A model generated the notes under the pieces. The model searched no databases. It was not told the DNA's origin and saw only the letters and a program-made list of their open reading frames with translations. From assembly GCF_026341275.1 (NCBI RefSeq), contig NZ_JAIFZO010000002.1, positions 4,432,118 through 4,496,117 on the forward strand: a stretch of DNA of 64,000 nt, written 5' to 3'. Source of the DNA: Streptomyces ortus (GTDB lineage: Bacteria > Actinomycetota > Actinomycetes > Streptomycetales > Streptomycetaceae). The position numbers and the translations under genes were made by a program. Positions 42,074 to 50,295 of this stretch are shown here, in pieces. How positions within the stretch are numbered: the stretch's first letter is position 1; every line of letters starts with the position of its first letter.

Positions 42074-42911
42074 GCCAGGTCGCCAGCGCCACCGTGAGGC
42101 CGAGGGCGAGGATGAACCAGGCCGCCGTGCGCAGGGTCTCGGTGAGGGCGTCGTAGACCGCGCCCGCCGCGGCGTGGGAGACGTGCTCGGGCAGGCCCGC
42201 GAGGGTCAGGGCCCGGCCGACGACCGTGGCGAGGGCCAGCAGGGCGGCGCCCAGGGCCATGCCGAGCGCGGTGGCGGTGACGGCACGGCGGCGGCGTACG
42301 GCCAGCAGGATGCCGCCGAGGGCCAGGGCGACCGCCGCCAGCGGCAGCCAGAAGCCCGCGATCTCCAGCATGGGGAAGCCTTTCCGCAGGGAGCTCAGCT
42401 CCTGGGCGCCGAGGACCGTGACCTCGGTGTGCTCGACGGGGATGCGGTTCGCCAACGGCACGCGGTCGTCGGCCAGTTGCGCCTTGAGGCGGGCGGTGAC
42501 CGGAGCCAGGTCGAGCGTGACGGCACCCTCGCTGTCGCTGCGCAGGGCCCGCAGGACGGCGTCGTGCGCGGCCCGGTTCGCCGTGGCCCAGGCCGCGCGG
42601 AAGGCCTCCGTACCGGTGAAGGACCGCACCGCCCGGTGGACGTACGCGCGGACCTCCCCCTCCAGCGGGCCGACCTCGACCTCGCTCATGATCCCGTCCG
42701 TGACGGTGTCCGCGATCGCGTCCTGGACGTCGGGGCCCGCGGCGAGCGGCGCCATCGTGTCGACGTACCGGGCGGTGTCGCCGATCTCGTACTTCGCCCA
42801 GGCCGAGAGCCCGCCCAGCGGGACGAGGACGCAGGCGAGCACGATCAGCAGCGCCGAGAGGACTCCGCGCAGCGCCGACGGGTCGGTGTCAGGGCCTGTG
42901 TCTTTCCGCAC
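41988..42911 (-). CDS. Membrane protein of unknown function
   Basis: A 307-residue protein with one N-terminal transmembrane helix (about 14-40), an extracytoplasmic region of about 150 residues, and about three C-terminal helices (near 180-205, 212-235 and 255-275) before a basic/Ala/Pro tail. External features include ARYVDTMAPLAAGPDVQDAI. The layout resembles streptomycete integral membrane proteins with no known function. Its last 86 bp are antisense to the MocR gene end, so the two convergent genes truly overlap. Confidence 0.7.
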   Translation of the reverse strand: MRKDTGPDTDPSALRGVLSALLIVLACVLVPLGGLSAWAKYEIGDTARYVDTMAPLAAGPDVQDAIADTVTDGIMSEVEVGPLEGEVRAYVHRAVRSFTGTEAFRAAWATANRAAHDAVLRALRSDSEGAVTLDLAPVTARLKAQLADDRVPLANRIPVEHTEVTVLGAQELSSLRKGFPMLEIAGFWLPLAAVALALGGILLAVRRRRAVTATALGMALGAALLALATVVGRALTLAGLPEHVSHAAAGAVYDALTETLRTAAWFILALGLTVALATWLTDARARRRAASAAPAPAPVPEPTRARA

Positions 42912-42924
42912 CCCTCAAGGAAGA

Positions 42925-42964
42925 ACCCCGGCCGCGCCCTCCGCCATCGGGGCACGGCCGGGGT
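42925..42964 (-). terminator. Hairpin after the ABC exporter operon
   Basis: A perfect 10-bp stem ACCCCGGCCG (42925-42934 with 42955-42964), 20-base loop. It lies between the minus-strand permease stop (43064) and the membrane-protein start (42911). Confidence 0.6.
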
Positions 42965-43063
42965 GACTGCATCCGGACGCGGATTGCGTTCTTCCGGGGG
43001 ACCCGGGGGCCCGGAGGGCTTCCGGGAAGCCCTGGAAGCCCGGGGGCCTGAGGGGCCGGGGGA

Positions 43064-43948
43064 TTACTTCCGGTTGTAGAGGCGCATCGTGATCGGGCCG
43101 AAGACCGCGACCAGTACCCCGGCCCAGCCCAGTGACCAGGCGATCTCGGTGGTCGGCCAGGAACCGTCCATCAGACCGCGGACCGCCGAGGCGAGGTGGG
43201 TGACGGGGTTGTTGTTGACGAAGGCCTGCAACCAGCCCGGCATCGTCTCCGGGCGGACGAAGATGTCACTGAGGAAGGTCAGCGGGAACAGGATCATCAT
43301 GCTCATCCCCATCACGGACTTCTCCGTGCGCAGCAGCAGACCGAACATCGTCCACACCCACGAGAAGGCGAACGAGAAGACGATCAGGAGGACGACGCCC
43401 GCCACCACTCCCTGGACGCCGCCGGCCGGCCGGAAGCCCATGATCAGGCCCACCGCGAGCATCACGACCGACGCGATCGTGTAGCGCAGGGCGTCCCCGA
43501 GCAGATAGCCGACCAGCGTCGACGGGCGCCAGATGGGCAGCGAGCGGAACCGGTCGAAGACGCCCTTCGCGATGTCGATGTTGACCGAGACGCCCGTGTA
43601 CATCGTGATCATGACGACCGACATCACGAGGATGCCGGGGAGCAGGTACTGGATGTACTCCTCGGGGGAACCGGCGAGCGCGCCCCCGAACAGGTACGTG
43701 TACATCAGCACCATCATGATCGGGAACGCCGTCACGTCGAAGAGCTGCTCCGGCACGTGCTTGATCTTGAGGATCGCCCGCCAGCCGAAGGTGAGGGAGG
43801 CCTGGAGGGCGTTCGGGCGCGGCGGGCGCTCGCCGGCGACCAGGATCGCGGCGAGGCTCTCGGTGCGGACCGGCGCGAGGTCCGCGGCGTCCGCGGTTGC
43901 GGTGCCGGTGCCGGTTCCGGTGCCGGAGGACTGGGTCGCGGTGCTCAT
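43064..43948 (-). CDS. ABC-2 type exporter permease (DrrB-like)
   Basis: A 294-residue permease with about six transmembrane helices in the ABC-2 fold, after a Gly/Thr-rich N-terminus. Conserved ABC-2 features include GVFDRFRSLPIWR and the LSDIFVRPETMPGWLQAF block between the last helices, as in daunorubicin-exporter DrrB. It overlaps the ATPase gene by 4 bp and forms the membrane half of the exporter. The exported compound is unknown; no biosynthetic cluster is adjacent. Confidence 0.9.
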   Translation of the reverse strand: MSTATQSSGTGTGTGTATADAADLAPVRTESLAAILVAGERPPRPNALQASLTFGWRAILKIKHVPEQLFDVTAFPIMMVLMYTYLFGGALAGSPEEYIQYLLPGILVMSVVMITMYTGVSVNIDIAKGVFDRFRSLPIWRPSTLVGYLLGDALRYTIASVVMLAVGLIMGFRPAGGVQGVVAGVVLLIVFSFAFSWVWTMFGLLLRTEKSVMGMSMMILFPLTFLSDIFVRPETMPGWLQAFVNNNPVTHLASAVRGLMDGSWPTTEIAWSLGWAGVLVAVFGPITMRLYNRK

Positions 43949-45015
43949 GCCGTGGCCTCTTTCTTCAGCGTCGGCTGGGGTTCGGACCGGCTGTCGTGCC
44001 GGTCGTCAGGCCGGTCGTCGTGTCGGCCTTCGTGCTCGCCGGTGAGGGCGAGGAAGACCTCGTCCAGGCTCGGCTGCCCGAGGGAGAAGTTGTCGACGGT
44101 GATGCCCGCGCGGGCGAGCTCGGCAAGGGCGCGGGACGCCTTCTCGGCGGCTGCGGCGCCGTCCGGCGAGCCGTTGCCGACCCGGGCCGTCAGGGCCACG
44201 GGGTCCGGTTCCAGCTGGACGTCCGTGCCCAGGGCCTGCCGCAGCACCCGTTCGGCGTCGGGGCGGCGGTCCGCGTCCCGCAGGCGCAGGTGCACGGCGC
44301 CCGCGCCCACCGACGCCTTCAGCTCGCCCTTGGTGCCCTCGGCGATGACCCTGCCCTTGTCGATGACGGCGATCCGGGACGCCAACTGGTCGGCCTCGTC
44401 GAGGTACTGGGTGGTGAGGAGGACCGTGGTGCCCTGCGCGACGACCGCCCGCACGATCTCCCACACCTGGTTACGGCTGCGCGGGTCGAGCCCCGTCGTC
44501 GGCTCGTCCAGGAACAGCAGGTCCGGGGTGTTGAGGATGGACGCGGCGATGTCGATACGGCGCCGCATGCCGCCCGAGTAGTTCTTCACCTGCCGGCCGG
44601 CCGCCTCCGACAGGCCGAAGGCGTCGAGGAGTTGGGCCGCGCGGTCGTACGAGGCCTTCTTGGCGTGGCCGGTCAGGCGGGCCAGCAGCACGAGGTTCTC
44701 GGTGCCGGTCAGGTCCTCGTCCACGGAGGCGTACTGGCCGGTGAGGCTCACCCGGCCGCGGACCGCGTCCGCCTCCCGTACGACGTCATGGCCGAAGACG
44801 TGGGCCTCGCCGCCGTCGGGACGCAGCAGGGTCGCCAGCATGCGTACGGTCGTGGTCTTGCCCGCGCCGTTCGGGCCGAGCAGGCCGTAGACCGTGCCCC
44901 GCTCGATCCGCAGGTCCACGCCGTCGACGGCGCGGGTGTCGCCGAAGGTCTTCACCAGGCCCGCGGTCTCGATGGCGGGCCCGGCCCATTGGTCGGTGCG
45001 GTTGCTGCTTGTCAT
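43945..45015 (-). CDS. ABC exporter ATP-binding protein (DrrA-like)
   Basis: A 356-residue ATPase. Walker A GPNGAGKTT (47-55), signature YSGGMRRRID, Walker B LLFLDEPTTGLD, H-loop region LLTTQYLDEADQL. The C-terminal extension ends in NFSLGQPSLDEVFLALTGEH, the DrrA-type C-terminal motif, then an Asp/Arg/His repeat tail. ATG 45015 is chosen because the earlier open frame has no conservation. It is the first gene of a two-gene operon with the permease. Confidence 0.91.
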   Translation of the reverse strand: MTSSNRTDQWAGPAIETAGLVKTFGDTRAVDGVDLRIERGTVYGLLGPNGAGKTTTVRMLATLLRPDGGEAHVFGHDVVREADAVRGRVSLTGQYASVDEDLTGTENLVLLARLTGHAKKASYDRAAQLLDAFGLSEAAGRQVKNYSGGMRRRIDIAASILNTPDLLFLDEPTTGLDPRSRNQVWEIVRAVVAQGTTVLLTTQYLDEADQLASRIAVIDKGRVIAEGTKGELKASVGAGAVHLRLRDADRRPDAERVLRQALGTDVQLEPDPVALTARVGNGSPDGAAAAEKASRALAELARAGITVDNFSLGQPSLDEVFLALTGEHEGRHDDRPDDRHDSRSEPQPTLKKEATA

Positions 45016-45136
45016 GTCGGTCCGCCCATCCGCGTCATTCCGGTGACTGATCCTGTGGCTGGTTCCGTAACTGGTTCCGGAATGCAGACCCCTGGGGTCG
45101 CGGAAACTCATCGGTGACCGTGGTGCTCCCAACAGA

Positions 45137-45166
45137 ACGGGGCCCCGGCGTGCGGCCGGGGCCCGT
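45137..45166 (-). terminator. Terminator between a small membrane gene and the ABC exporter operon
   Basis: A roughly 12-bp GC-rich stem (GGGGCCCCGGC against GCCGGGGCCC, one bulge) with a short loop. It is downstream of the minus-strand gene ending at 45190. Confidence 0.6.
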
Positions 45167-45189
45167 CGTGATGGGTACTGACCTCGGTC

Positions 45190-45579
45190 TCAGTCCTCGG
45201 TGGTGTAGTAGCGGTAGAAGACGACCGCGAGGACGCCCGCCGTGATCACGAGGGACAGGCACACGGTCTTGACGACGCCGGCGTCCGTGAGGCTGTAGAT
45301 GAAACCGAACGAGATGCCCGCGAACGCCGCCCAGGTGGCCGCGCGCAGTTCGCGCGGCAGGCGGGGGGCGAGGGCGTGGACGCCGTAGGCCGCCGCGGCG
45401 AACGCGAGGGCCGAGACCACGCCCAGGAGGACGTTCCAGCCGGTGATCGGGCCCGCGTGGCGGTCTATGCCGGAGGTCCAGAGGCCGTAGACGATGCCGG
45501 CGAGGGCGGGCAGTACGAGTTTCGCCTTCAGCGGGATGGTGGGGTGGTGGGTGGTCCTTGCGGGTGCCGTGTGAGCCAT
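45190..45579 (-). CDS. Small membrane protein, four helices, unknown function
   Basis: A 129-residue protein beginning MAHTAPARTTHH with about four transmembrane helices (near 20-38, 46-66, 77-97 and 102-122) and a short acidic tail YYTTED. It begins at ATG 45579 after GGAGCGC-like sequence. No signature motif is recognised. Its upstream side is the repeat array at 45664-46060. Confidence 0.7.
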   Translation of the reverse strand: MAHTAPARTTHHPTIPLKAKLVLPALAGIVYGLWTSGIDRHAGPITGWNVLLGVVSALAFAAAAYGVHALAPRLPRELRAATWAAFAGISFGFIYSLTDAGVVKTVCLSLVITAGVLAVVFYRYYTTED

Positions 45580-45663
45580 GACGGCGCTCCTCTCTTCCTC
45601 GCGCCCTTGCCTTCCAGGGCACACCTGGGGGGTGGGGACGGCAAGTCGTACGGTTCGGCGGAG

Positions 45664-46060
45664 CTGGTTGCGCCGTTCCCCGCGCCCCGGAGGAGGGGAA
45701 GGGTTGCGCCGCTCCCGCGCCCTGGGAGGGCCAAGGGACTGCGCCGTTCCCCGCGCCCCTAAAGACAAAGACTGCGCCGTTCCCCGCGCCCCTGAGGGTG
45801 GAAGGGTCGCGCGTTTCCCGCACTTCGGGAGGGGCGAAGGATTGCGCCGTTCCCCGCGCCCCTAAAGACAAAAGACTGCGCCGTTCCCCGCGCCCCTTGG
45901 GGGCTGCGACCAGGGGCAAAAGCCGGGGCGTAGCCCCGCTTTTGAGGGGCGCGGGGAACTGCGCGGCCGGCACTGGTCGGCCTGGGCTTGTGAGCCCCGT
46001 CAGGTTTTCGCTCTCAAGGGGCGCGGGGAACTGCGCGGCCGGCACTGGTCGGCCTGGACC
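45664..46060. repeat. Seven-copy array of the Streptomyces intergenic repeat
   Basis: Within 400 bp the core GCGC[C/A]GTTCCCCGCGCCCC occurs five times in the plus orientation (near 45672, 45741, 45773, 45845 and 45880) and twice in the minus orientation (near 45944 and 46017). The two reverse copies are followed by the same 24-bp stretch ending in CACTGGTCGGCCTGG. The 580-bp gap 45580-46159 is thus largely repeat and holds no gene. The many copies and paired directions can fold into alternative long hairpins. Confidence 0.85.
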
Positions 46061-46159
46061 GTAAACGGCGGTCAGTTGTCGTCCCGCAGAGGGTGGGGGG
46101 AGCCACCGAGGTGGACGCCCCGGCGTGCGGCGGGGCCGCGTGCGTGTTTCGCTGGGCGG

Positions 46160-47359
46160 GTGAGCGGCGGCGCGGAGCGCAGAACCCGGGCCCAGCGGCA
46201 GCAACTGCTCCGCGTGCGCGGACGCAGCGTCGCCTGGGCACCCCCACTGCTCCTCCTCGTCGCGATCGCCGTGATCGACAGCAACACCTCGGGCGAGTTC
46301 AGGGTCATCTCCTGGATCGTCCTCGTCCCCGGCATCGCCGCGGCCATCTGCGGAGTCAGAGGCACCGCCGTCCTCGCCGCCCTCGCCCTCGTCACCTACA
46401 TCGAGGTGGACGCCGCCTGGCCGCACCAGGACCAGACCGGCCTGCCCGACTTCATCCTCGTCGCCGTGGGCGGCGCCCTCGCCACCACCGCCTGTGCCGT
46501 ACGCGTCCGGGAGGAGCGGCGCGCGCTGCACATGCGGGACGTCGCCGACACCACCCGCCGTACCGTCCTGCGCCCGATGCCCACCCCCTGGGCCGGCCTG
46601 GACCACGCCGCCGCCTACCTCGCCGCCGACAGCGAGGCCCGCGTCGGCGGCGACTTCTACGACATCCAGCCCGGCCCGCACGGCACCCGCGTCCTCCTGG
46701 GCGACGTCCAGGGCAAGGGCCTGCCCGCGGTCGACGCCGCCGCCGCGCTGCTCGGCACCTTCCGCGAGTCCGCGTACCACGAGGCGTCCCTGGCCGTCGT
46801 CGCCGAACGGCTGGAGGTGCGGATGCGCCGCCAGCGGCAGTACGTCGCGGACCTGGGCGAGGAACCGGCCCGCGGCGTGGAACGCTTCGCGACCGCGGTC
46901 CTCGTCGGGTTCCCGCCGCCGGGCGCTGCCGGCGACGGGTACATCGAGGTCGTCAACTTCGGGCACGAACCCCCGCTGGTGGCCGGAACGTCCGGCGTGC
47001 GCCCGCTGCCGCCCGGCGACGGTCTGCCGCTCGGCTTCGGCGGGCTGGCCGGCCCGTCCTCGGACGTCCCGCCGGTCCACCGGGTGCCCTTCGCCCCCGA
47101 CGAGACCCTGCTGCTCGTCACGGACGGCGTGACCGAGGCCCGGGACGCCGAGGGGGCCTTCTTCCCGCTGCACGAACGCGTCGCCCTGGCCGTCTCCGTC
47201 GACCCCGCCGCCGCCCATCCGGGCCACCTGGTGGAACTGGTCCGCGAAGGTACCCTGCGCCACAGCACGGGCCACCTGGTGGACGACACGACGATCTTCG
47301 CCGTCCGGCCGGTCCCCCCGGCCCACCAGGTCCACCAGGTCCGCCCGGCCCGTGAGTGA
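46160..47359 (+). CDS. Membrane-anchored PP2C (RsbU/SpoIIE-type) serine phosphatase
   Basis: A 399-residue protein. About three transmembrane helices at the N-terminus (near 25-45, 50-70 and 85-105) are followed by a cytoplasmic PP2C domain (about 135-395). Metal-binding motifs are intact: VGGDFYDIQPG, LLGDVQGKGLPAVD, LLVTDGVTEARD and VDDTTIFAVR. Such phosphatases act on anti-anti-sigma proteins in partner-switching. The start is uncertain: GTG 46160 is chosen, but its ribosome binding site is weak and the frame is open to 46076. It is followed 107 bp later by the caspase-like-fold gene. Confidence 0.88.
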   Translation: MSGGAERRTRAQRQQLLRVRGRSVAWAPPLLLLVAIAVIDSNTSGEFRVISWIVLVPGIAAAICGVRGTAVLAALALVTYIEVDAAWPHQDQTGLPDFILVAVGGALATTACAVRVREERRALHMRDVADTTRRTVLRPMPTPWAGLDHAAAYLAADSEARVGGDFYDIQPGPHGTRVLLGDVQGKGLPAVDAAAALLGTFRESAYHEASLAVVAERLEVRMRRQRQYVADLGEEPARGVERFATAVLVGFPPPGAAGDGYIEVVNFGHEPPLVAGTSGVRPLPPGDGLPLGFGGLAGPSSDVPPVHRVPFAPDETLLLVTDGVTEARDAEGAFFPLHERVALAVSVDPAAAHPGHLVELVREGTLRHSTGHLVDDTTIFAVRPVPPAHQVHQVRPARE

Positions 47360-47466
47360 GCCGGAGGTCGAACAAAACGCCACCACCCACCCTCTATCAC
47401 CCCCTTCACAACCCCCTTTGCACCCGCACCGGTTACCGTGCTGCCGTACTGATCGAAGGGGAAGCG

Positions 47467-48729
47467 ATGGGGAGGGACACGGCGATGCCCGGAACCGTAC
47501 TGCTGATCGCGGCGTCACCGGCCGGCAAGGGCTGCCTCGTCGACGCCGCGTCCGTGCTCCCCGTACTCGCCGCTGTGGCCCCCGCGGTGCTCTCCGGCAC
47601 GGACACCGCGAACGTGGTCGAACTCGCGGATCCCCTCCAGCCGCAGGCGGTCCTGACCCGGCTGCGGGCCGCCGCGACGGCCCCCGGCCCGCTGACGGTC
47701 TTCCTCACCGGGCAGCTCCAACTGGACCGCAGGCAGCGGCGTCCGCATCTGGCGCTCGCCAGGACGACCCCCGCGACCGTCCGCTACACCGGCTTCCCGT
47801 GGCACTGGATCCGTGAGGAACTCCGCCTGCGCGCCCCGGGCAGTACGACCCTCCTCGTCGACCTGCACACCGACGCGGAGACCTGGCAGCAACTGACCGC
47901 GCAGCCCCTCGCCGGGGGTGCAGGGGTCGCGCTGTACGGCCGCGTGGCCCCGCCTCCCCCGCGACGCGCGGTGGCGGTGCCCACGTACATGAAGTCCCTG
48001 GCCACGATCCTGCGCAGCGGTCACCGTCCGCCGCTCGCGCAGCTCCACCAGCAGGCGCTGACCCGCTCGTACGCCGAGGACCCGGACTCCGCCCACCGGG
48101 ACCTCGTACTCGCGGTCGAACCCGGCTACCAGGCCGGCGCGCCGGTGCCCATGCCGATGCCGATGCCGATGCCGACGGCGATGCACATGCCCGCCACGGC
48201 CCCCGGTTACGCGGTGGCACCGGCCCCGGTCCCGGTACCGGCCCCCGCACCCACGCCCGTGGCGGCTCCCGTGGCGGCTCACCTGGCGGCTCCCGTGCCC
48301 GACCCGGTGGACCCGCACGCCGAGATCACCGCCGCCGTGCAGAGCGGTCGGCACGCCGAGGCCGCCGATCTGGCCGAGCGGTGGGAGCGGACGGCGCTGC
48401 GGACGTACGGGCCGGGCGCCGACGAGGTCGTGCACTGGATGGAGGTACGCGCGGACCTGGCCATGTTCGCGGGCGACGCCGAGCTGAGCTGCCGGATCTG
48501 GCTGGCGGTGGCCGACGCGCGGCTGACCGCGGGGCAGCCCCCGGACGCGGCCGGGGTCGAGGCGGCCGTCGACCGGGCGCACCACCAGTGGGGCCGGATC
48601 GGCGACTCGACGCGCGCCCGTGAGCTGGGGCTCGCGCTGGCCGGTCTGCGCGGCCGGGTCCCCGGGCGCCGGCAGGGCGCGCTGGACGACATCCGGCGCA
48701 ACCTCAGCCGCCTCCAGACACAGACCTGA
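47467..48729 (+). CDS. Unknown protein; possible catalytically dead caspase-like fold plus helical repeats
   Basis: A 420-residue protein after GGGGAAG. The N-terminal 190 residues alternate strands and helices in an order that recalls caspase/CHAT domains: GTVLLIAASPAGKG, then LTVFLTGQLQLD where the catalytic His would be, then TTLLVDLHTDAETW where the Cys would be. Neither catalytic residue is present. A linker of Pro-Met-Pro-Met and Ala-Pro repeats (PVPMPMPMPMPT) follows, and the C-terminal 130 residues form TPR-like helices (AEAADLAERWERTALRTYGP). I do not recognise a named family. Similar folds occur in signalling proteins as adaptor domains; this assignment is tentative. Confidence 0.55.
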   Translation: MGRDTAMPGTVLLIAASPAGKGCLVDAASVLPVLAAVAPAVLSGTDTANVVELADPLQPQAVLTRLRAAATAPGPLTVFLTGQLQLDRRQRRPHLALARTTPATVRYTGFPWHWIREELRLRAPGSTTLLVDLHTDAETWQQLTAQPLAGGAGVALYGRVAPPPPRRAVAVPTYMKSLATILRSGHRPPLAQLHQQALTRSYAEDPDSAHRDLVLAVEPGYQAGAPVPMPMPMPMPTAMHMPATAPGYAVAPAPVPVPAPAPTPVAAPVAAHLAAPVPDPVDPHAEITAAVQSGRHAEAADLAERWERTALRTYGPGADEVVHWMEVRADLAMFAGDAELSCRIWLAVADARLTAGQPPDAAGVEAAVDRAHHQWGRIGDSTRARELGLALAGLRGRVPGRRQGALDDIRRNLSRLQTQT

Positions 48730-48864
48730 CCCGAGATACCCGAGACGGCGGCGCCCGGTCCGGTGGCCGCGTGTCACCCGTATGGCGGTGTTCAGCGCGG
48801 TCGTGGCCGGGTGGCACTGCTATCCACGAGGGAGGGGGACGACACCCACCGAAGGAAGTGCGGC

Positions 48865-49665
48865 ATGGCAGGCACGCTCGCCATCAACTTCACCCAGGGG
48901 CTCGACGACGCCTGGTCGAAGATCGCGACATTCGTCCCCAAACTCATCGGGTTCCTCGTCATCCTGGTGATCGGCTGGGTCATCTCGAAGATGATCGCCC
49001 GCGTCCTTGACCGGGTCCTGCGCAAGGTGGGCTCCGAGCGCCTGTCGGAGCGGGCGGGCACGGAACGGCTGCTCAGCGACTCCAAGTACGACATGACGGG
49101 GATCGTCTGCAAGATCGTGTACTACGCGCTGATGCTGATCACACTGCAGCTCGCGCTCGGCGTCTTCGGCGCCAACCCCGTCAGCGAGATGATCAACGGA
49201 ATCGTGGCCTGGCTGCCGCGCGGCATCGTCGCCGTGGTCCTCGTGGTGATCGCGATGGCCATCGCCAACGGGGTCCGCACGATCGTGGGCAGCGCGCTGT
49301 CCTCCGTCTCCTACGGGAAGACGGTGGCGACCATGCTGTGGGCCTGCATCCTCGCGCTGGGCGTGATCGCGGCGCTCGGCCAGGCGGGCATCGCGACGGC
49401 GGTCACCCAGCCGGTCCTGTACGCGGCACTCGCGGCCGTGGCGGGCATCCTGATCGTCGGTGTCGGCGGCGGCATGATCATGCCGATGCGGCAGCGGTGG
49501 GAGCGGTGGCTGGACACGGCCGAGCGGGAGTCGGCGAACGCGAAGGGGAGCATGTCGGCGTACCAGTCGGGCCGCGAGGACGCCCTGCGCGGGCAGCCGG
49601 CGCGTGAGCGGACGGAGCGGGCGGGGGGCCGGGACGCCGGCTCTGGTTCGACCATGGACATGTGA
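48865..49665 (+). CDS. TM-helix (CmpX/mechanosensitive-channel-like) membrane protein
   Basis: A 266-residue protein with conserved TM_helix repeats: PKLIGFLVILVIGWVISKMI and the later repeat ILALGVIAALGQAGIATAV. About four to five transmembrane segments are predicted by eye, ending in a charged cytoplasmic tail with ERESANAKGSMSAYQSGRED. Related proteins belong to the small-conductance mechanosensitive channel superfamily without the MscS beta domain; function is mostly unknown. ATG 48865 follows GAAGGAAG. It is a separate unit, 135 bp after the previous gene. Confidence 0.78.
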   Translation: MAGTLAINFTQGLDDAWSKIATFVPKLIGFLVILVIGWVISKMIARVLDRVLRKVGSERLSERAGTERLLSDSKYDMTGIVCKIVYYALMLITLQLALGVFGANPVSEMINGIVAWLPRGIVAVVLVVIAMAIANGVRTIVGSALSSVSYGKTVATMLWACILALGVIAALGQAGIATAVTQPVLYAALAAVAGILIVGVGGGMIMPMRQRWERWLDTAERESANAKGSMSAYQSGREDALRGQPARERTERAGGRDAGSGSTMDM

Positions 49666-49704
49666 CGCGCCGGTGCCTCAATCGCGGGGCGGTCGAGGTT
49701 GGCC

Positions 49705-49779
49705 GCGCAGTTCCCCGCGCCCCTGAAAGATGAAAGGCAGGGGCGCGGCCCCGCTTTCCAGGGGCGCGGGGAACTGCGC
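49705..49779. repeat. Long hairpin from two inverted copies of the intergenic repeat
   Basis: A perfect 21-bp stem (49705-49725 with 49759-49779) enclosing 33 bases that contain GGGGCGCGGCCCC. It separates the convergent TM-helix gene and the small protein gene at 49844, where it probably terminates both. Confidence 0.75.
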
Positions 49780-49843
49780 GCTCAGCCCTCACGGCCCGCA
49801 CCCGTGCACCCACCCCCGCACGAGTGCCGGCCCGCCCCCACGC

Positions 49844-50176
49844 CTAGTGGTCGCGCTGGGGCGGGATCAGCGCGTGGCGGTGGACCAGCCACGTGATCGC
49901 CGTCAGACGGCACACCGCGTAGTCGTGACCCACCGGCTCCCGCCAGTCCGTCTCCGCGAGCCCGTCCAGGAAGCCGAGTGCGTAGTCCGTGAGGATCTCG
50001 CGGTCCGGCGCGAGCGGGACCAGACCGGGGCCCGCCGCCGTCAGCCGGTCACGCAACTCCGCCACGTGCTGGTCCACCGCCGCCGTGAACGCCGGCTCGA
50101 ACGCGAACTCCGCGAAGCGCGGCGCGTACGTGCGGGTGATCTCGACGAGGGGAGTCAGGGGGACGGCGGATGACAT
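49844..50176 (-). CDS. Small conserved protein of unknown function (DUF6401-like)
   Basis: A 110-residue soluble protein. The core reads FTAAVDQHVAELRDRL, ILTDYALGFLDGLAE and YAVCRLTAITWLVHRH. This pattern resembles small actinobacterial proteins grouped as DUF6401, sometimes annotated as natural-product-related without evidence. The ATG is at 50176. It is convergent with the TM-helix gene and lies 120 bp after the XRE-TPR regulator in the same direction. Assignment is tentative. Confidence 0.6.
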   Translation of the reverse strand: MSSAVPLTPLVEITRTYAPRFAEFAFEPAFTAAVDQHVAELRDRLTAAGPGLVPLAPDREILTDYALGFLDGLAETDWREPVGHDYAVCRLTAITWLVHRHALIPPQRDH

Positions 50177-50295
50177 TCGTCCACGGTAAGGCGGCCGGCG
50201 CGATGCCAGGAGGGGTATTTCGGATGGTTTCCATCACATCATGCCGCCCCGCCGCCGTGCCGCCCCGCCGCCCCGCCGCCGTGCCGCCCTGTCGG

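Noticed and set aside
45035..47518. 827-codon minus-strand open frame across the repeat array and the PP2C gene
   Set aside because: It crosses intergenic repeats and lies opposite a phosphatase with intact motifs; no homology pattern. The real minus-strand gene inside this span is 45190-45579 in another frame.
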